Below, piece after piece: positions 46,844-57,125 of a stretch of 64,000 bases of DNA (position 1 is the first letter of the stretch; each line of letters starts with the position of its first letter). Position numbers and translations under genes: made by a program. This DNA comes from Pseudonocardia sp. T1-2H. GTDB lineage: Bacteria > Actinomycetota > Actinomycetes > Mycobacteriales > Pseudonocardiaceae. The notes under the pieces were generated by a model. The model was not told where the DNA came from. It made no database searches and was given only the letters and a program-made list of their open reading frames with translations. Location: positions 1,922,001-1,986,000 of the forward strand of contig NZ_JBBPCL010000001.1 of assembly GCF_038039215.1 (NCBI RefSeq), read 5' to 3'.

Positions 46844-47820
46844 TGGACGTCCGGGGCGACTTCCGCGAACTGCCCGACCTCGCCCTGCGGACCCTCGGCG
46901 GCAGCGTCGTGTCCGCCAACGACGAGGCGTTCGCCGCGCGGGAGAACCTGATCATGCCCGCGCCGCCGGCGTTCGACCCGGCGAGCTTCGGGCACAAGGG
47001 CAAGGTCTACGACGGCTGGGAGACCCGCCGCCGCCGCAGCCCCGGGCACGACGAGGCCGTGGTCCGCCTCGGTGCGCCCGGCCTCGTACGCGGGATCGTG
47101 GTCGACACGACCTGGTTCACGGGCAACTACCCGCCCGAGGCCGCGGTCGACGGCTGCGCCGGGGAGGTGCCGGGGGACTGGTTCCCGCTGGTCCCGCGCA
47201 CGGCGCTGAAGGGGGACAGCGAGAACGCGTTCGACGTCCGCTGCGACCGCCGGGTCACCCACGTGCGGCTGCGGATCCTGCCCGACGGCGGTGTGGCCCG
47301 GCTGCGCGTGCACGGCGAGGCCCTGCCCGACCCGGCGCTGTGGGCGGCGCTCGGCACCGTGGACCTTGCGGCGACCGAGAACGGCGGTGTCGTGCGCGAC
47401 TGCTCGAACCGCTTCTACAGCTCGCCGCAGAACCTGCTGCTGCCCGGCCCCGCCCGCTCGATGGGGGAGGGCTGGGAGACGGCCCGCCGGCGCGGCGCCG
47501 GGAACGACTGGGTGGAGATCGGACTCGGCGTCGAGGGCCGGATCGCCGTCGCCGAGCTCGACACGGGGTACTTCCTGCACAACGCGCCCAGCACCGCGAC
47601 GCTCCGCGGCCGGGTCGACGGCGGGCCCTGGCAGGACCTGCTCGACACCCCGTTGGAGCCCGACACCCGGCACCGGTTCGTGCTCGCCGGGCCGCCGCCG
47701 GTGAGCGAGGTACGCCTGGACATCCACCCCGACGGCGGCCTCTCCCGGCTCCGCCTCTGGGGCGCCCCGACCGAGACCGGCCGCGAAGCCCTGCACTCCC
47801 GCTGGCAGGCCGCACTCTGA
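46843..47820 (+). CDS. alc: allantoicase
   Basis: A 325-residue allantoicase, a two-repeat jelly-roll enzyme that cleaves allantoate to ureidoglycolate and urea. First repeat (about 1-155) and second repeat (about 170-320) each show the family phrase GWETRRRR (KVYDGWETRRRRSPGHD) or GWETARRR, and FTGNYPPEAAVDG and LDTGYFLHNAPSTATLRG. ATG 46843 has GGAGG 9 bases upstream; GTG 46840 is an alternative. It overlaps the allantoinase stop and is followed by inverted repeat C. Confidence 0.95.
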   Translation: MDVRGDFRELPDLALRTLGGSVVSANDEAFAARENLIMPAPPAFDPASFGHKGKVYDGWETRRRRSPGHDEAVVRLGAPGLVRGIVVDTTWFTGNYPPEAAVDGCAGEVPGDWFPLVPRTALKGDSENAFDVRCDRRVTHVRLRILPDGGVARLRVHGEALPDPALWAALGTVDLAATENGGVVRDCSNRFYSSPQNLLLPGPARSMGEGWETARRRGAGNDWVEIGLGVEGRIAVAELDTGYFLHNAPSTATLRGRVDGGPWQDLLDTPLEPDTRHRFVLAGPPPVSEVRLDIHPDGGLSRLRLWGAPTETGREALHSRWQAAL

Positions 47821-47830
47821 CCTGGCTCCC

Positions 47831-47892
47831 GCATTATGGAGCCGTAACGCACCGAATCCCGGGCGGATTTGTGCCGTATGGCCCCATAATGC
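47831..47892. repeat. inverted repeat C of the TATGG..CCATA family
   Basis: 22-base arms with four mismatches: left core GCATTATGGAGCCGTA at 47831-47846, right core TATGGCCCCATAATGC at 47877-47892, around an 18-base loop, the same loop length as repeat B. It lies 10 bases after the allantoicase stop and ends 19 bases before the next gene. There is no DUF559 gene near this copy. Confidence 0.85.
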
Positions 47893-47911
47893 CCAAGTAA
47901 TGGAGGTCGTC

Positions 47912-48691
47912 ATGGCGTTTCGCCATGCGCTCAACTGTTCGATCGTTCTTGCCGATCTGCCGCTGCTCGACCGGCCCGCGGCGGCCGCCGCGGCCGGCTT
48001 CGACGCCGTCGAGTTCTGGTGGCCCTTCGCCACCGCCGCGCCCGCCGAGGCCGAGGTCGACGCCTTCGTCGCCGCCGTCGAGAACGCGGGGGTGCGGCTG
48101 GTCGGCCTCAACTTCTACGCCGGCGACATGCCCGCCGGCGACCGCGGCCTCGTCTCCTGGCCCGGCCGCGAGCGCGAGTTCCGCGACTCCGTGGCCGTGG
48201 CCGTGGGCATCGGCGACCGCCTCGGCACCGGCATCTTCAACGCGCTCTACGGCAACCGCATCGAGGGCGCGCCCGGCCAGGACGACCTCGCCGTCGAGAA
48301 CCTCGCCCACGCCGCGAAGGAGGCGGAGCGGATCGGCGCCACCGTGGTCCTCGAGCCGCTGAGCGGGGCGGAGCGCTACCCGCTGCGCACCGCGGCCGAC
48401 GCCGTGGCCGCGCTCGACCGGGTCGGCGCGCCCAGCCTCGGCCTGCTCGCCGACCTCTACCACCTGGCCGTCAACGGCGAGGACCTCGACGCCGTGATCG
48501 CCCGATATGTGGGCCGGATCGCCCACGTCCAGCTCGCCGACACCCCGGGCCGCCACGAGCCCGGCACCGGCGACCTCGATTTCCCCCACCTGCTCGCCGC
48601 GCTGGACGCCGCCGGGTACCGCGGCCGCACCGCGCTCGAGTACGTCCCCACGCGGCCCGGCTTCGGCTGGCTCGAAAAGGAGTCCGCATGA
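47912..48691 (+). CDS. hyi: hydroxypyruvate isomerase
   Basis: A 259-residue TIM-barrel sugar-phosphate-isomerase-like protein. It interconverts hydroxypyruvate and tartronate semialdehyde in glyoxylate use. Markers: GFDAVEFWWPF, LNFYAGDMPAGDRGLVSWPG (about residue 65-84), catalytic Glu in VVLEPLSG and in TALEYVPTRPG, HVQLADTPGRHEPGTG. ATG 47912 is chosen because GGAGG stands 6 bases before it; an ATG at 47900 has no site. It couples by ATGA to the reductase gene. Confidence 0.93.
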   Translation: MAFRHALNCSIVLADLPLLDRPAAAAAAGFDAVEFWWPFATAAPAEAEVDAFVAAVENAGVRLVGLNFYAGDMPAGDRGLVSWPGREREFRDSVAVAVGIGDRLGTGIFNALYGNRIEGAPGQDDLAVENLAHAAKEAERIGATVVLEPLSGAERYPLRTAADAVAALDRVGAPSLGLLADLYHLAVNGEDLDAVIARYVGRIAHVQLADTPGRHEPGTGDLDFPHLLAALDAAGYRGRTALEYVPTRPGFGWLEKESA

Positions 48692-49582
48692 GCACCCCGA
48701 ACCGCACGATCGCCTTCATCGGCCTCGGCATCATGGGCGCCCCGATGGCCGCGCACCTCGTCGACGCCGGCTACGACGTCGTCGGGCACAACCGCTCCCG
48801 GCTCGCCGTCGACGTGCTCGTCGAGCGCGGCGGACGCGCCGCCACCGACACGGCCGACGCCGTCCGCGAGGCCGACGTCGTGATCACCATGGTCCCGGAC
48901 AGCCCGGACGTCGAGGACCTCGTCTTCGCCGAGGACGGCATCCTCGCGAACGCCAAGCCCGGCGCCCTGCACATCGACTGCTCGACCATCCGGCCCGACG
49001 TCACCCGCCGGATCGCCGAGGCCGAGGTGGAGCGCGGGATCCGGCCGGTCGACGCCCCGGTGAGCGGGGAGAGGCCGGCGCCGTCGAGGCGGTGCTGTCC
49101 ATCATGGTCGGTGGCGACACCGCCGACGTCGAGGCCGCCAGACCGATCCTGGACGTCGTCGGGAAGACGGTCGTGCACGTCGGGCCGGCCGGCGCCGGGC
49201 AGACCGTGAAGGCCGCGAACCAGCTGATCGTCGCCGGGAACATCCAGCTCGTCGCCGAGGCGCTGGTCTTCCTGGAGGCGCACGGCGTCGACACCGAGTC
49301 CGCGCTCGCGGTCCTCGGCGGCGGGCTCGCCGGCAGCACCGTCCTCGACCGCAAGGGCGCGACGATGCGCGCCCGTACGTTCGCGCCGGGCTTCCGGATC
49401 GACCTGCACCACAAGGACCTCGGCATCGTCACCGCCGCCGCCCGCGCGGCCGGCGTCGCGATCCCGCTAGGTGCGCACGTCGCCCAGCTCGTCGGGTCGC
49501 TGCGCGCGCAGGGCCACGGCGGGCTCGACCACAGCGCCCTGCTGATGCAGGTCGACCAGCTGTCCGGGAAGGAACCCACGAC

Positions 49583-49586
<4 letters not shown>
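48688..49586 (+). pseudogene. glxR: tartronate semialdehyde reductase, frameshifted
   Basis: A beta-hydroxyacid dehydrogenase of about 300 residues reducing tartronate semialdehyde to glycerate with NAD(P)H. Rossmann motif GLGIMGAPMAAHLVDAGYDV at the start, DCSTIRPDVTRR, VDAPVSGG, then the catalytic Lys in [17 protein letters not shown] text ([14 protein letters not shown]) and [13 protein letters not shown]. One G is missing in the four-G run 49066-49069, splitting the frame at [15 protein letters not shown]. Overlaps with both neighbours are intact. Probably functional in the real organism. Confidence 0.88.
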
Positions 49587-51357
<1,771 letters not shown>

Positions 51358-51361
<4 letters not shown>

Positions 51362-52446
51362 GTGGCCACGTGCTGGTCGCGCCGGACAAGTTCAAGGGCT
51401 CGCTCACTGCGCCCGAGGTCGCGGCCCACCTGGCCGCCGGGCTGCGGGAAGCGGGCCACCGGGCCGTCGAGCTGCCGGTTGCCGACGGCGGCGAGGGCAC
51501 CCTCGACGCGGCCCTCGCCGCCGGGTTCCGGCGCCGCCCGGTCACGGTGACCGGGCCGACCGGGAAGCCGGTCGACGCCGCGATCGCGCTCCGCGACGGC
51601 ACGGCGGTGGTCGAGCTGGCGGCGGCGTCGGGCCTGGCGCTGCTGCCGGACGGCCCGGAGCCGATGCGGGCGAGCAGCCGCGGCACCGGCGAGCTCGTGG
51701 CGGCCGCGCTCGACGCGGGGGCCCGCCAGATCGTGCTCGGCGTCGGTGGCAGCGCGGGCACGGACGGCGGTGCCGGCCTGCTGAGCGCGCTCGGCGCGCG
51801 GATCACCGACGCGTCGGGCCACGAGCTGCCCGACGGCGGCGCGGCCCTGGCCCACGCGGACGCGGTGGACCTCGGCGGCCTGGACCCACGGCTCGGCGAC
51901 GTCGGGATCGTGCTGGCCTCCGATGTGGACAACCCGCTGCTCGGGCCGGCCGGGGCCGCGGCGGTCTACGGCCCGCAGAAGGGGGCGAGACCCGAGGACG
52001 TCGTCCTGCTCGACGCCGCGCTGGCCCGGTTCGCCGGGCTCGTCGCACCGGACGGAGCCACCCTGCCCGGTGCGGGAGCGGCGGGCGGCGTCGGCTTCGC
52101 CGCGCTCACGGTCCTCGGCGCGCGACGCCGCCGGGGGATCGAGGTGGTCCTGGAGCTGACCGGCTTCGCGGAGCGGCTCGCCGGCGCCGCGCTCGTCGTG
52201 ACGGGGGAGGGGGCGCTCGACGCGCAGACCCTGCGCGGCAAGGCGCCCGCGGGCGTCGCCGCGGCGGCGCGGCAGTCGGGCGTGCCGGTGGTGGCGGTGT
52301 GCGGCCGGTGCGAGCTCGGCCCGGCCGAGCTGGCGGGCGCCGGGATCCGGGAGGTGCATGCCCTCGTCGAGCGGGAACCCGATCCCGCCCGGTGCCTCGC
52401 CGAGGCGGGCCCGCTCCTGCGGGAGGTCGGGCGGTCCCTGCTCTGA
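51358..52446 (+). CDS. glxK: glycerate kinase
   Basis: A 362-residue GlxK/GckA type glycerate kinase making a phosphoglycerate with ATP. Typical blocks: [15 protein letters not shown] (about residue 8), [14 protein letters not shown] (about 42), [31 protein letters not shown] [13 protein letters not shown], and [16 protein letters not shown]. The ATG overlaps the carboligase stop. It closes the purine-to-glycerate unit; a GC-rich inverted sequence about 52452-52473 after it may end transcription. Confidence 0.93.
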
Positions 52447-52608
52447 CCGAGCCGGCCGGGCGCCGGCGGCCGGGGAGTGCCGGGCGCTGTTGCTCACCGC
52501 TCCCGTGGCCGTGAGCGCTACCCGTCGGATGCCCCTTGTCGGTCGACGCCGTGGGTGTTTGTCTCGGGGCAGGGCCGCGTTGGTCCGGCCCCCGGCTCGC
52601 AGGAGGTC

Positions 52609-54066
52609 ATGGTGGCGACGACGCACGAGATCGGCCGGATGGACGCGGTCACGATCGCCCGGCACGTGGCGGCGAAGGAGCTCTCGCCCGTCGAGGTGGT
52701 CGACGCGGTCCTCGATCGGCTGGATCGGCTCGATCCCGTCCTCAACGCTTTCACCACGGTCGTCCCCGAGGAGGCCCGGCAGCGCGCGAAGCGGCTCGAG
52801 GCGGAGATCGCGGCCGGGCACGACGTCGGACCGTTGGCCGGGGTCCCGACCGGGGTCAAGGATCTGATCTGCACCAAGGGGGTGCGCACGGCGTCCGGGT
52901 CGTTCGCCTACGCCGACTTCGTCCCCGACGAGGACGACGTCGTGGTCGAGCGGATCGAGGCCGCCGGCGCGATCGTCATCGGGAAGACGCAGGTGCCCGA
53001 GTTCGGCTACTCGGGCACCGGGCAGACCCCGCTGGCCGAGCCGACCCGCAACCCGTGGAACCTCGACCGCACGTCCGGCGGCTCCTCGGCCGGCAGCGGG
53101 GCCGCGGTCGCCACCGGGATCGGCCCGTTCTCCCTCGGCAGCGACGGCGGCGGCTCGGTGCGCATCCCGGCCAGCTTCTGCGGGCTCTACGGGCTGAAGG
53201 CGACGATGGGCCGGGTGCCGCTGTACCCGGGGACCAAGGACGAGCGCTATCCGGGCGTGTCCAGCTGGGAGTCCTTGGAGCACATCGGCCCGCTGACCCG
53301 CACCGTCGCCGACGCCGCGCTGGTGATGTCCGTGATCGCCGGGCACGACGACCGTGACCGTCTGAGCATCCCGTCCGACGGCGTCGACTGGCGGCGCGCC
53401 GTCGACGGCGATCTGCGCGGCCTGCGCGTGGCCTACAGCCCCGATCTCGGGTACGCGGCAGTGGACCCGCAGGTCCGCGCGGTCGTGGACCGGGCCGCCG
53501 AGGTGTTCGAGCGCGACCTCGGCTGTGTCGTCGAGCGTGCCGATCCCGGCTGGGCCGACCCGTACGAGTCCTTCTGGGGCGTGGTCATGAACGAGAGCGA
53601 CCTGGTAGGGCTGCGCCGCCTCGCCGACTCCCTCGGCGACCGGATGAGCCCACATCTGGTCGAGGTGCTGCGCGCGGACTGGACCGCGGAACAGTTCACG
53701 ACCGCGCTCATGGGGCGCAAGGCGGTCTACAACGCGTCGTGGCGGTTCTTCCGGGACTACGACCTGCTGCTCACCCCGACGCTGGCCGTGCCCGCCTTCG
53801 AGCACGGCATCCAGGGGCCGACCGTGATCGACGGGCGGGAGGTCGAGCAGTTCTACTGGCTGTCGTTCACGTTCCCGTACAACCTGACCGGCCAGCCCGC
53901 CGCGACCGTGCCCGCCGGTTTCACCCCCGACGGGTTGCCGGTCGGGCTCCAGATCGTCGGCCGCCGCCTCGACGACGCCCTCGTGCTCCGCGCCTCCGCA
54001 GCGTTCGAGGCCGCCGCGCCATGGGCCGACCGGTGGCCGCCGCTGCTCGACGAGAGGGGGTTGTGA
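52609..54066 (+). CDS. amidase signature enzyme
   Basis: A 485-residue amidase-signature hydrolase. The Ser-cisSer-Lys triad is Lys84 (GVKDLICTKG), Ser159/160 in SGGSSAGSGAAVA and Ser183 in GGGSVRIPAS. It cleaves C-N amide bonds. AGGAGG ends two bases before ATG 52609 and five before GTG 52612, so the GTG may be the true start. It is convergent, five bases tail to tail, with a TPP enzyme gene. Amidases of this type occur next to ureide and amide pathways, but its substrate is unknown. Confidence 0.92.
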   Translation: MVATTHEIGRMDAVTIARHVAAKELSPVEVVDAVLDRLDRLDPVLNAFTTVVPEEARQRAKRLEAEIAAGHDVGPLAGVPTGVKDLICTKGVRTASGSFAYADFVPDEDDVVVERIEAAGAIVIGKTQVPEFGYSGTGQTPLAEPTRNPWNLDRTSGGSSAGSGAAVATGIGPFSLGSDGGGSVRIPASFCGLYGLKATMGRVPLYPGTKDERYPGVSSWESLEHIGPLTRTVADAALVMSVIAGHDDRDRLSIPSDGVDWRRAVDGDLRGLRVAYSPDLGYAAVDPQVRAVVDRAAEVFERDLGCVVERADPGWADPYESFWGVVMNESDLVGLRRLADSLGDRMSPHLVEVLRADWTAEQFTTALMGRKAVYNASWRFFRDYDLLLTPTLAVPAFEHGIQGPTVIDGREVEQFYWLSFTFPYNLTGQPAATVPAGFTPDGLPVGLQIVGRRLDDALVLRASAAFEAAAPWADRWPPLLDERGL

Positions 54067-54070
54067 GCGG

Positions 54071-55721
54071 TCAGTGCCCGCGGAACGCCTCCACCAGCCA
54101 CCAGGCCGCCTCGTCCGTGCGGACCTTCGCGTCGACGAGCATCGGCCGGTCCCGTGGCCCTTCCAGCCACTTGCGGACAGCGTCGAGGTCGTCCTCGGAG
54201 CGGACGGTGGCCGCTGCGCAGCCATATCCCTGCGCGATCGCGGCGAGGTCTGCGTCCGGGAAGCGGACGGTGCCGTGGTCGGCGCCCTCGAAGTGGTGGA
54301 ACTCGGCGCCGTAGCCGGCGTCGTCGTAGACCACGACCAGCAGGCCGATGCCCAGACGCACCGCGGTCTCGAGCTTCCGAGATGCCCATGAGGAACCCGC
54401 CGTCGCCCGACGCGGCGACGGTCAGCCGGTCCGGACGGGCGATCGCGGCGCCCAGCGCGGTGGCCAGCCCGAGTCCGATCGACTGGAAGCCCTGCGTGAA
54501 GCAGAACCCCGCCGCATCGGGCACGGTCAGGTAGGCGCTGGGGTAGCCCATGAAGTTGCCGGAGTCGACGGCCACCGTGCGCTCGGCGGGCAGCAGGGCG
54601 TCGAGGGCGGTGGAGAGCGTCCGGGGGTCGATGTGGTCGGGGTCGGCGGGCTGGGCGGGCACCGGGATCTGCGTCCACCGGCCCTCGGCCGCGATGCGCT
54701 CACCGATCTCGGCGGTGCGGTAGCCCGGGCCACCCGCGACGACGCCGGCGACGTCGTGCGCGGTCCCGGCCACGTCGCCGAGCACCCCGAGGTCGACGGG
54801 TCGCTGCGCGCCGAGGGCCGAGGGCGTGTCGTCGACCTGGACCACCGTGGCGTCGTCGCCGATGAGGGCGCCGTGGCGGGTGGTCCACATCGTCAGCGAC
54901 GCGCCCCAGGCCACCACCAGGTCCGCCCCGGTGATCAGCTCCGCGGCCAGGTCGGTGGCGAACCCGCCGGAGATGCCGAGGTTCCAGGCATGGCCCGTGA
55001 ACAGCCCGTTCGCGACGGCGGACGTGGCCAGCAGGGCCCCGCAGGTGTCGGCGAGCGCGGCCAGTTCGGGGCCGGTGTGCCGGGCGCCGCGGCCCGCGAT
55101 GAACACGGGTCGCTCGGCGCGGTCGATCAGCGCCGCCAGCGCGGCCACCGCGGCGGCGTTCGGCCGGGCCGGGAGCACCTCGACGAACCGGGGCGGCGGT
55201 GACGGCGCCGAGCAGGGCTGTTCCTGCACGTCGAGGGGCAGGTTCAGGACCACCGTCCGGCGCTGGTTGCGGCACGTGTCGTAGGCGCGCAGCACGTCGG
55301 CCACCGCGGAGGCGGCCGAGTGCACCCGCTCGGGCACCGCGCCGACCGACGCCACCAGGGCGTCCTGGTCGATGCGGAAGTTGGACCGCACGGCGGCGCC
55401 GCCCGTGTCGGCGGCCAGCACGAGCAGCGGGGTGCGGCTCTTGGCGGCCTCGGTGATGCCGGTCAGCGCGTTGGTCAACCCGCAGCCCTGGTGCAGCGAG
55501 AGCACCGCGACGTCGCCGGACGTGCGCGCGAAGGCGTCGGCCATGGTGGCCGCACCGCCCTCGTGGCGTCCGGCGGTGAACGGCACGCCGTGCTCGCGCA
55601 GGGCGTTGGTGACGTGGAAGTTGCCGCTCCCCACCACCCCGAACGCGTGCCCGACGCCGAGGTCCGCGAGCAGCGCGCCGACGACGTCGGCGACCGTGCT
55701 CGTGGTGACGGGACCGCTCAC
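54071..55721 (-). pseudogene. TPP-dependent decarboxylase-like enzyme, frameshifted
   Basis: A protein of about 549 residues in the acetolactate synthase/benzoylformate decarboxylase fold. N-terminal pyrimidine domain (GVGHAFGVVGSGNFHVTNAL, with HEGGAATMADAF), middle domain, and C-terminal PP domain with AASGDGGFLMGISE and VYDDAGYGAEFHHFEG (GDG...NN-like motif). The C-terminal 97 residues are in another frame: one extra base in the TT at 54375-54376 (AA on the coding strand) breaks ISELETAVRLGIG. GTG 55721 overlaps the cyclase stop. Paired with the cyclase it may cleave a 2-oxo acid; substrate unknown. Confidence 0.8.
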
Positions 55722-56491
55722 CGCTCGACCAGCGCGAGCACGCGGGCCGGGCTGCCCGAGCCGCCGACGATCGGCAGCGGCGACACGATCAACATCGCAC
55801 CCGTGAGCGGGAGCGCGTCGAGGTTGCGCAGGCTCGTGAGGCCCCACTTGTTCGCGCCCATGAGGTAGTTGTGGCAGGCGAAGGGCGGATCGAAGCTGTG
55901 CGCCGCGCCGGCGTCCGTGCCGACCGTCTCCGTGCCGAAGCCGGTGATCGGCGACTCCTGCGCGAGCCAGCGCGCGCACTCCGGCGAGACGCCCGGGGTG
56001 TGCGGGCCGTTCTCGTCGGCGTTCGCGAACGCCACGGCGTCCTCGCCCCGGGAGGACCATCCGGTGCGGTAGAGCAGCCAGCCGCCGTCGGGCAGCGGGC
56101 CGTTCTCGGCCTCCCAGGCCTTCACGTGGTCGATCTCCAGCAGGAAGTCGGGGTCCTTCTCCACCTCGGCGGTCATGTCGATCACCGCGGCCGCGGCCAC
56201 CAGCGTGCTCAGCGGGGCCTGCGAGACGTCGAGCCCGTCCCGGCCCGACACCCAGTGCACCGGCGCGTCGAGGTGGGTGCCGGTGTGCTCGCCGGTGTGG
56301 ATGTCGTTCCAGTACCAGGCCGGGCCGCGGTCGTCGTAGCGGCTGAGCTCCTCGAGCCGGAACCGGCTCGTGTTCGCCAACGGCGGCGGGAGTTCCAGGA
56401 TCGGCGTCGACTCCTGCAGCGGGGTGGTCAGGTCGACGACCTGCACCGCGCCGGAGCGGGCCGCGTCGAGCACGGTGGAGAGAACGGACAT
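55718..56491 (-). CDS. cyclase family protein (kynurenine formamidase-like metal hydrolase)
   Basis: A 257-residue putative cyclase/KynB-fold protein. The zinc-type motif HTGTHLDAPVHW (about residue 69) and a catalytic His in CHNYLMG support metal-dependent hydrolysis, such as of an N-formyl amide, an isatin-like ring or a lactone. GAGGAG stands five bases before the ATG. It precedes and overlaps the TPP enzyme gene. The combination of ring-opening hydrolase, TPP decarboxylase and a convergent amidase hints at degradation of a cyclic amide, but this is inference. Confidence 0.88.
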   Translation of the reverse strand: MSVLSTVLDAARSGAVQVVDLTTPLQESTPILELPPPLANTSRFRLEELSRYDDRGPAWYWNDIHTGEHTGTHLDAPVHWVSGRDGLDVSQAPLSTLVAAAAVIDMTAEVEKDPDFLLEIDHVKAWEAENGPLPDGGWLLYRTGWSSRGEDAVAFANADENGPHTPGVSPECARWLAQESPITGFGTETVGTDAGAAHSFDPPFACHNYLMGANKWGLTSLRNLDALPLTGAMLIVSPLPIVGGSGSPARVLALVER

Positions 56492-56629
56492 GACGACTCC
56501 TCGACGGCGGGGGCGTGGAACGCATCATGTTCTCCCTCGAGCCGCACCGCGTTCAACCACCGCCCTCGCGGGCATCGACGAGAGGACGACGGGCCGGACC
56601 CTCGTCGGGGTGCAGAGCCCGCGTCACCG

Positions 56630-56656
56630 TGTCGATTCGCAGCTGCCCCGTTCGAC
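56630..56656 (+). promoter_or_regulatory. candidate ECF42-type promoter, module 2
   Basis: TGTCGA at 56630-56635 and CGAC at 56653-56656 with a 17-base spacer, ending 49 bases before the DGPF gene. The spacer shares GCAGCT and CCCGTT with module 1, and the spacing and distance to the ATG are identical to 14513-14539. The likely reader is the ECF42 factor of the same module, or of either. Confidence 0.72.
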
Positions 56657-56705
56657 CTGGGGGTGAGAGGGTCGAGCGGCGACCCCGAGATCGAGGAGAT
56701 CGACG

Positions 56706-57125
56706 ATGGCGAAGTACATGCTGATCATGCGAGGCACGGACGAGTCCGTGGCGAAGATGATGGAGACGCCCTTCGAGCAGATGCTGGAGACGGTGGGTCG
56801 TTTCAATGAGGAGATGATCCGGGCCGGCGTGCTCGTCGCCGCCGAGGGCCTGGACGACCCGGCCCAGGGCGTGGTGGTCGACTTCAGCGGTGAGACGCCG
56901 GTGGTCACCGACGGTCCGTACGGCGAGACGAAGGAGCTGTTCGGCGGCTTCTACGTGATCGAGGTGGCTTCGAAGGAGGAGGCGGTCGAGTGGGCCAAGC
57001 GACTGCCGGCGGTCGCCGGCGCGAAGTGCGAGGTCCGCCGCGTGCCGGGCATCGACGAGTTCCCGCAGGACAACGAATGGATCACCAAGGAGCGGGCGTG
57101 GCGCGAGCGGACCGGCCAGCTCTGA
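56706..57125 (+). CDS. YCII-related DGPF protein, module 2
   Basis: A 139-residue DGPF-family protein (MAKYMLIMRGTDESV at the start, VTDGPYGETKELFGGFYVI at about residues 62-80, EEAVEWAKRLP). GAGGAGAT precedes the ATG. It is about 55% identical to the module 1 protein. Its stop overlaps the sigma gene start by one base (TGATG), tighter than the 27-base gap in module 1. Confidence 0.92.
   Translation: MAKYMLIMRGTDESVAKMMETPFEQMLETVGRFNEEMIRAGVLVAAEGLDDPAQGVVVDFSGETPVVTDGPYGETKELFGGFYVIEVASKEEAVEWAKRLPAVAGAKCEVRRVPGIDEFPQDNEWITKERAWRERTGQL

Noticed and set aside
52452..52473. GC-rich hairpin after glycerate kinase as a terminator
   Set aside because: Stem of only six bases with a ten-base loop in uniformly GC-rich sequence; chance pairing is likely, so it is not listed as a feature.
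53743..54066. Overlap of amidase and TPP gene 3' ends as antisense regulation
   Set aside because: The genes end five bases apart without overlap; plain convergence explains it.
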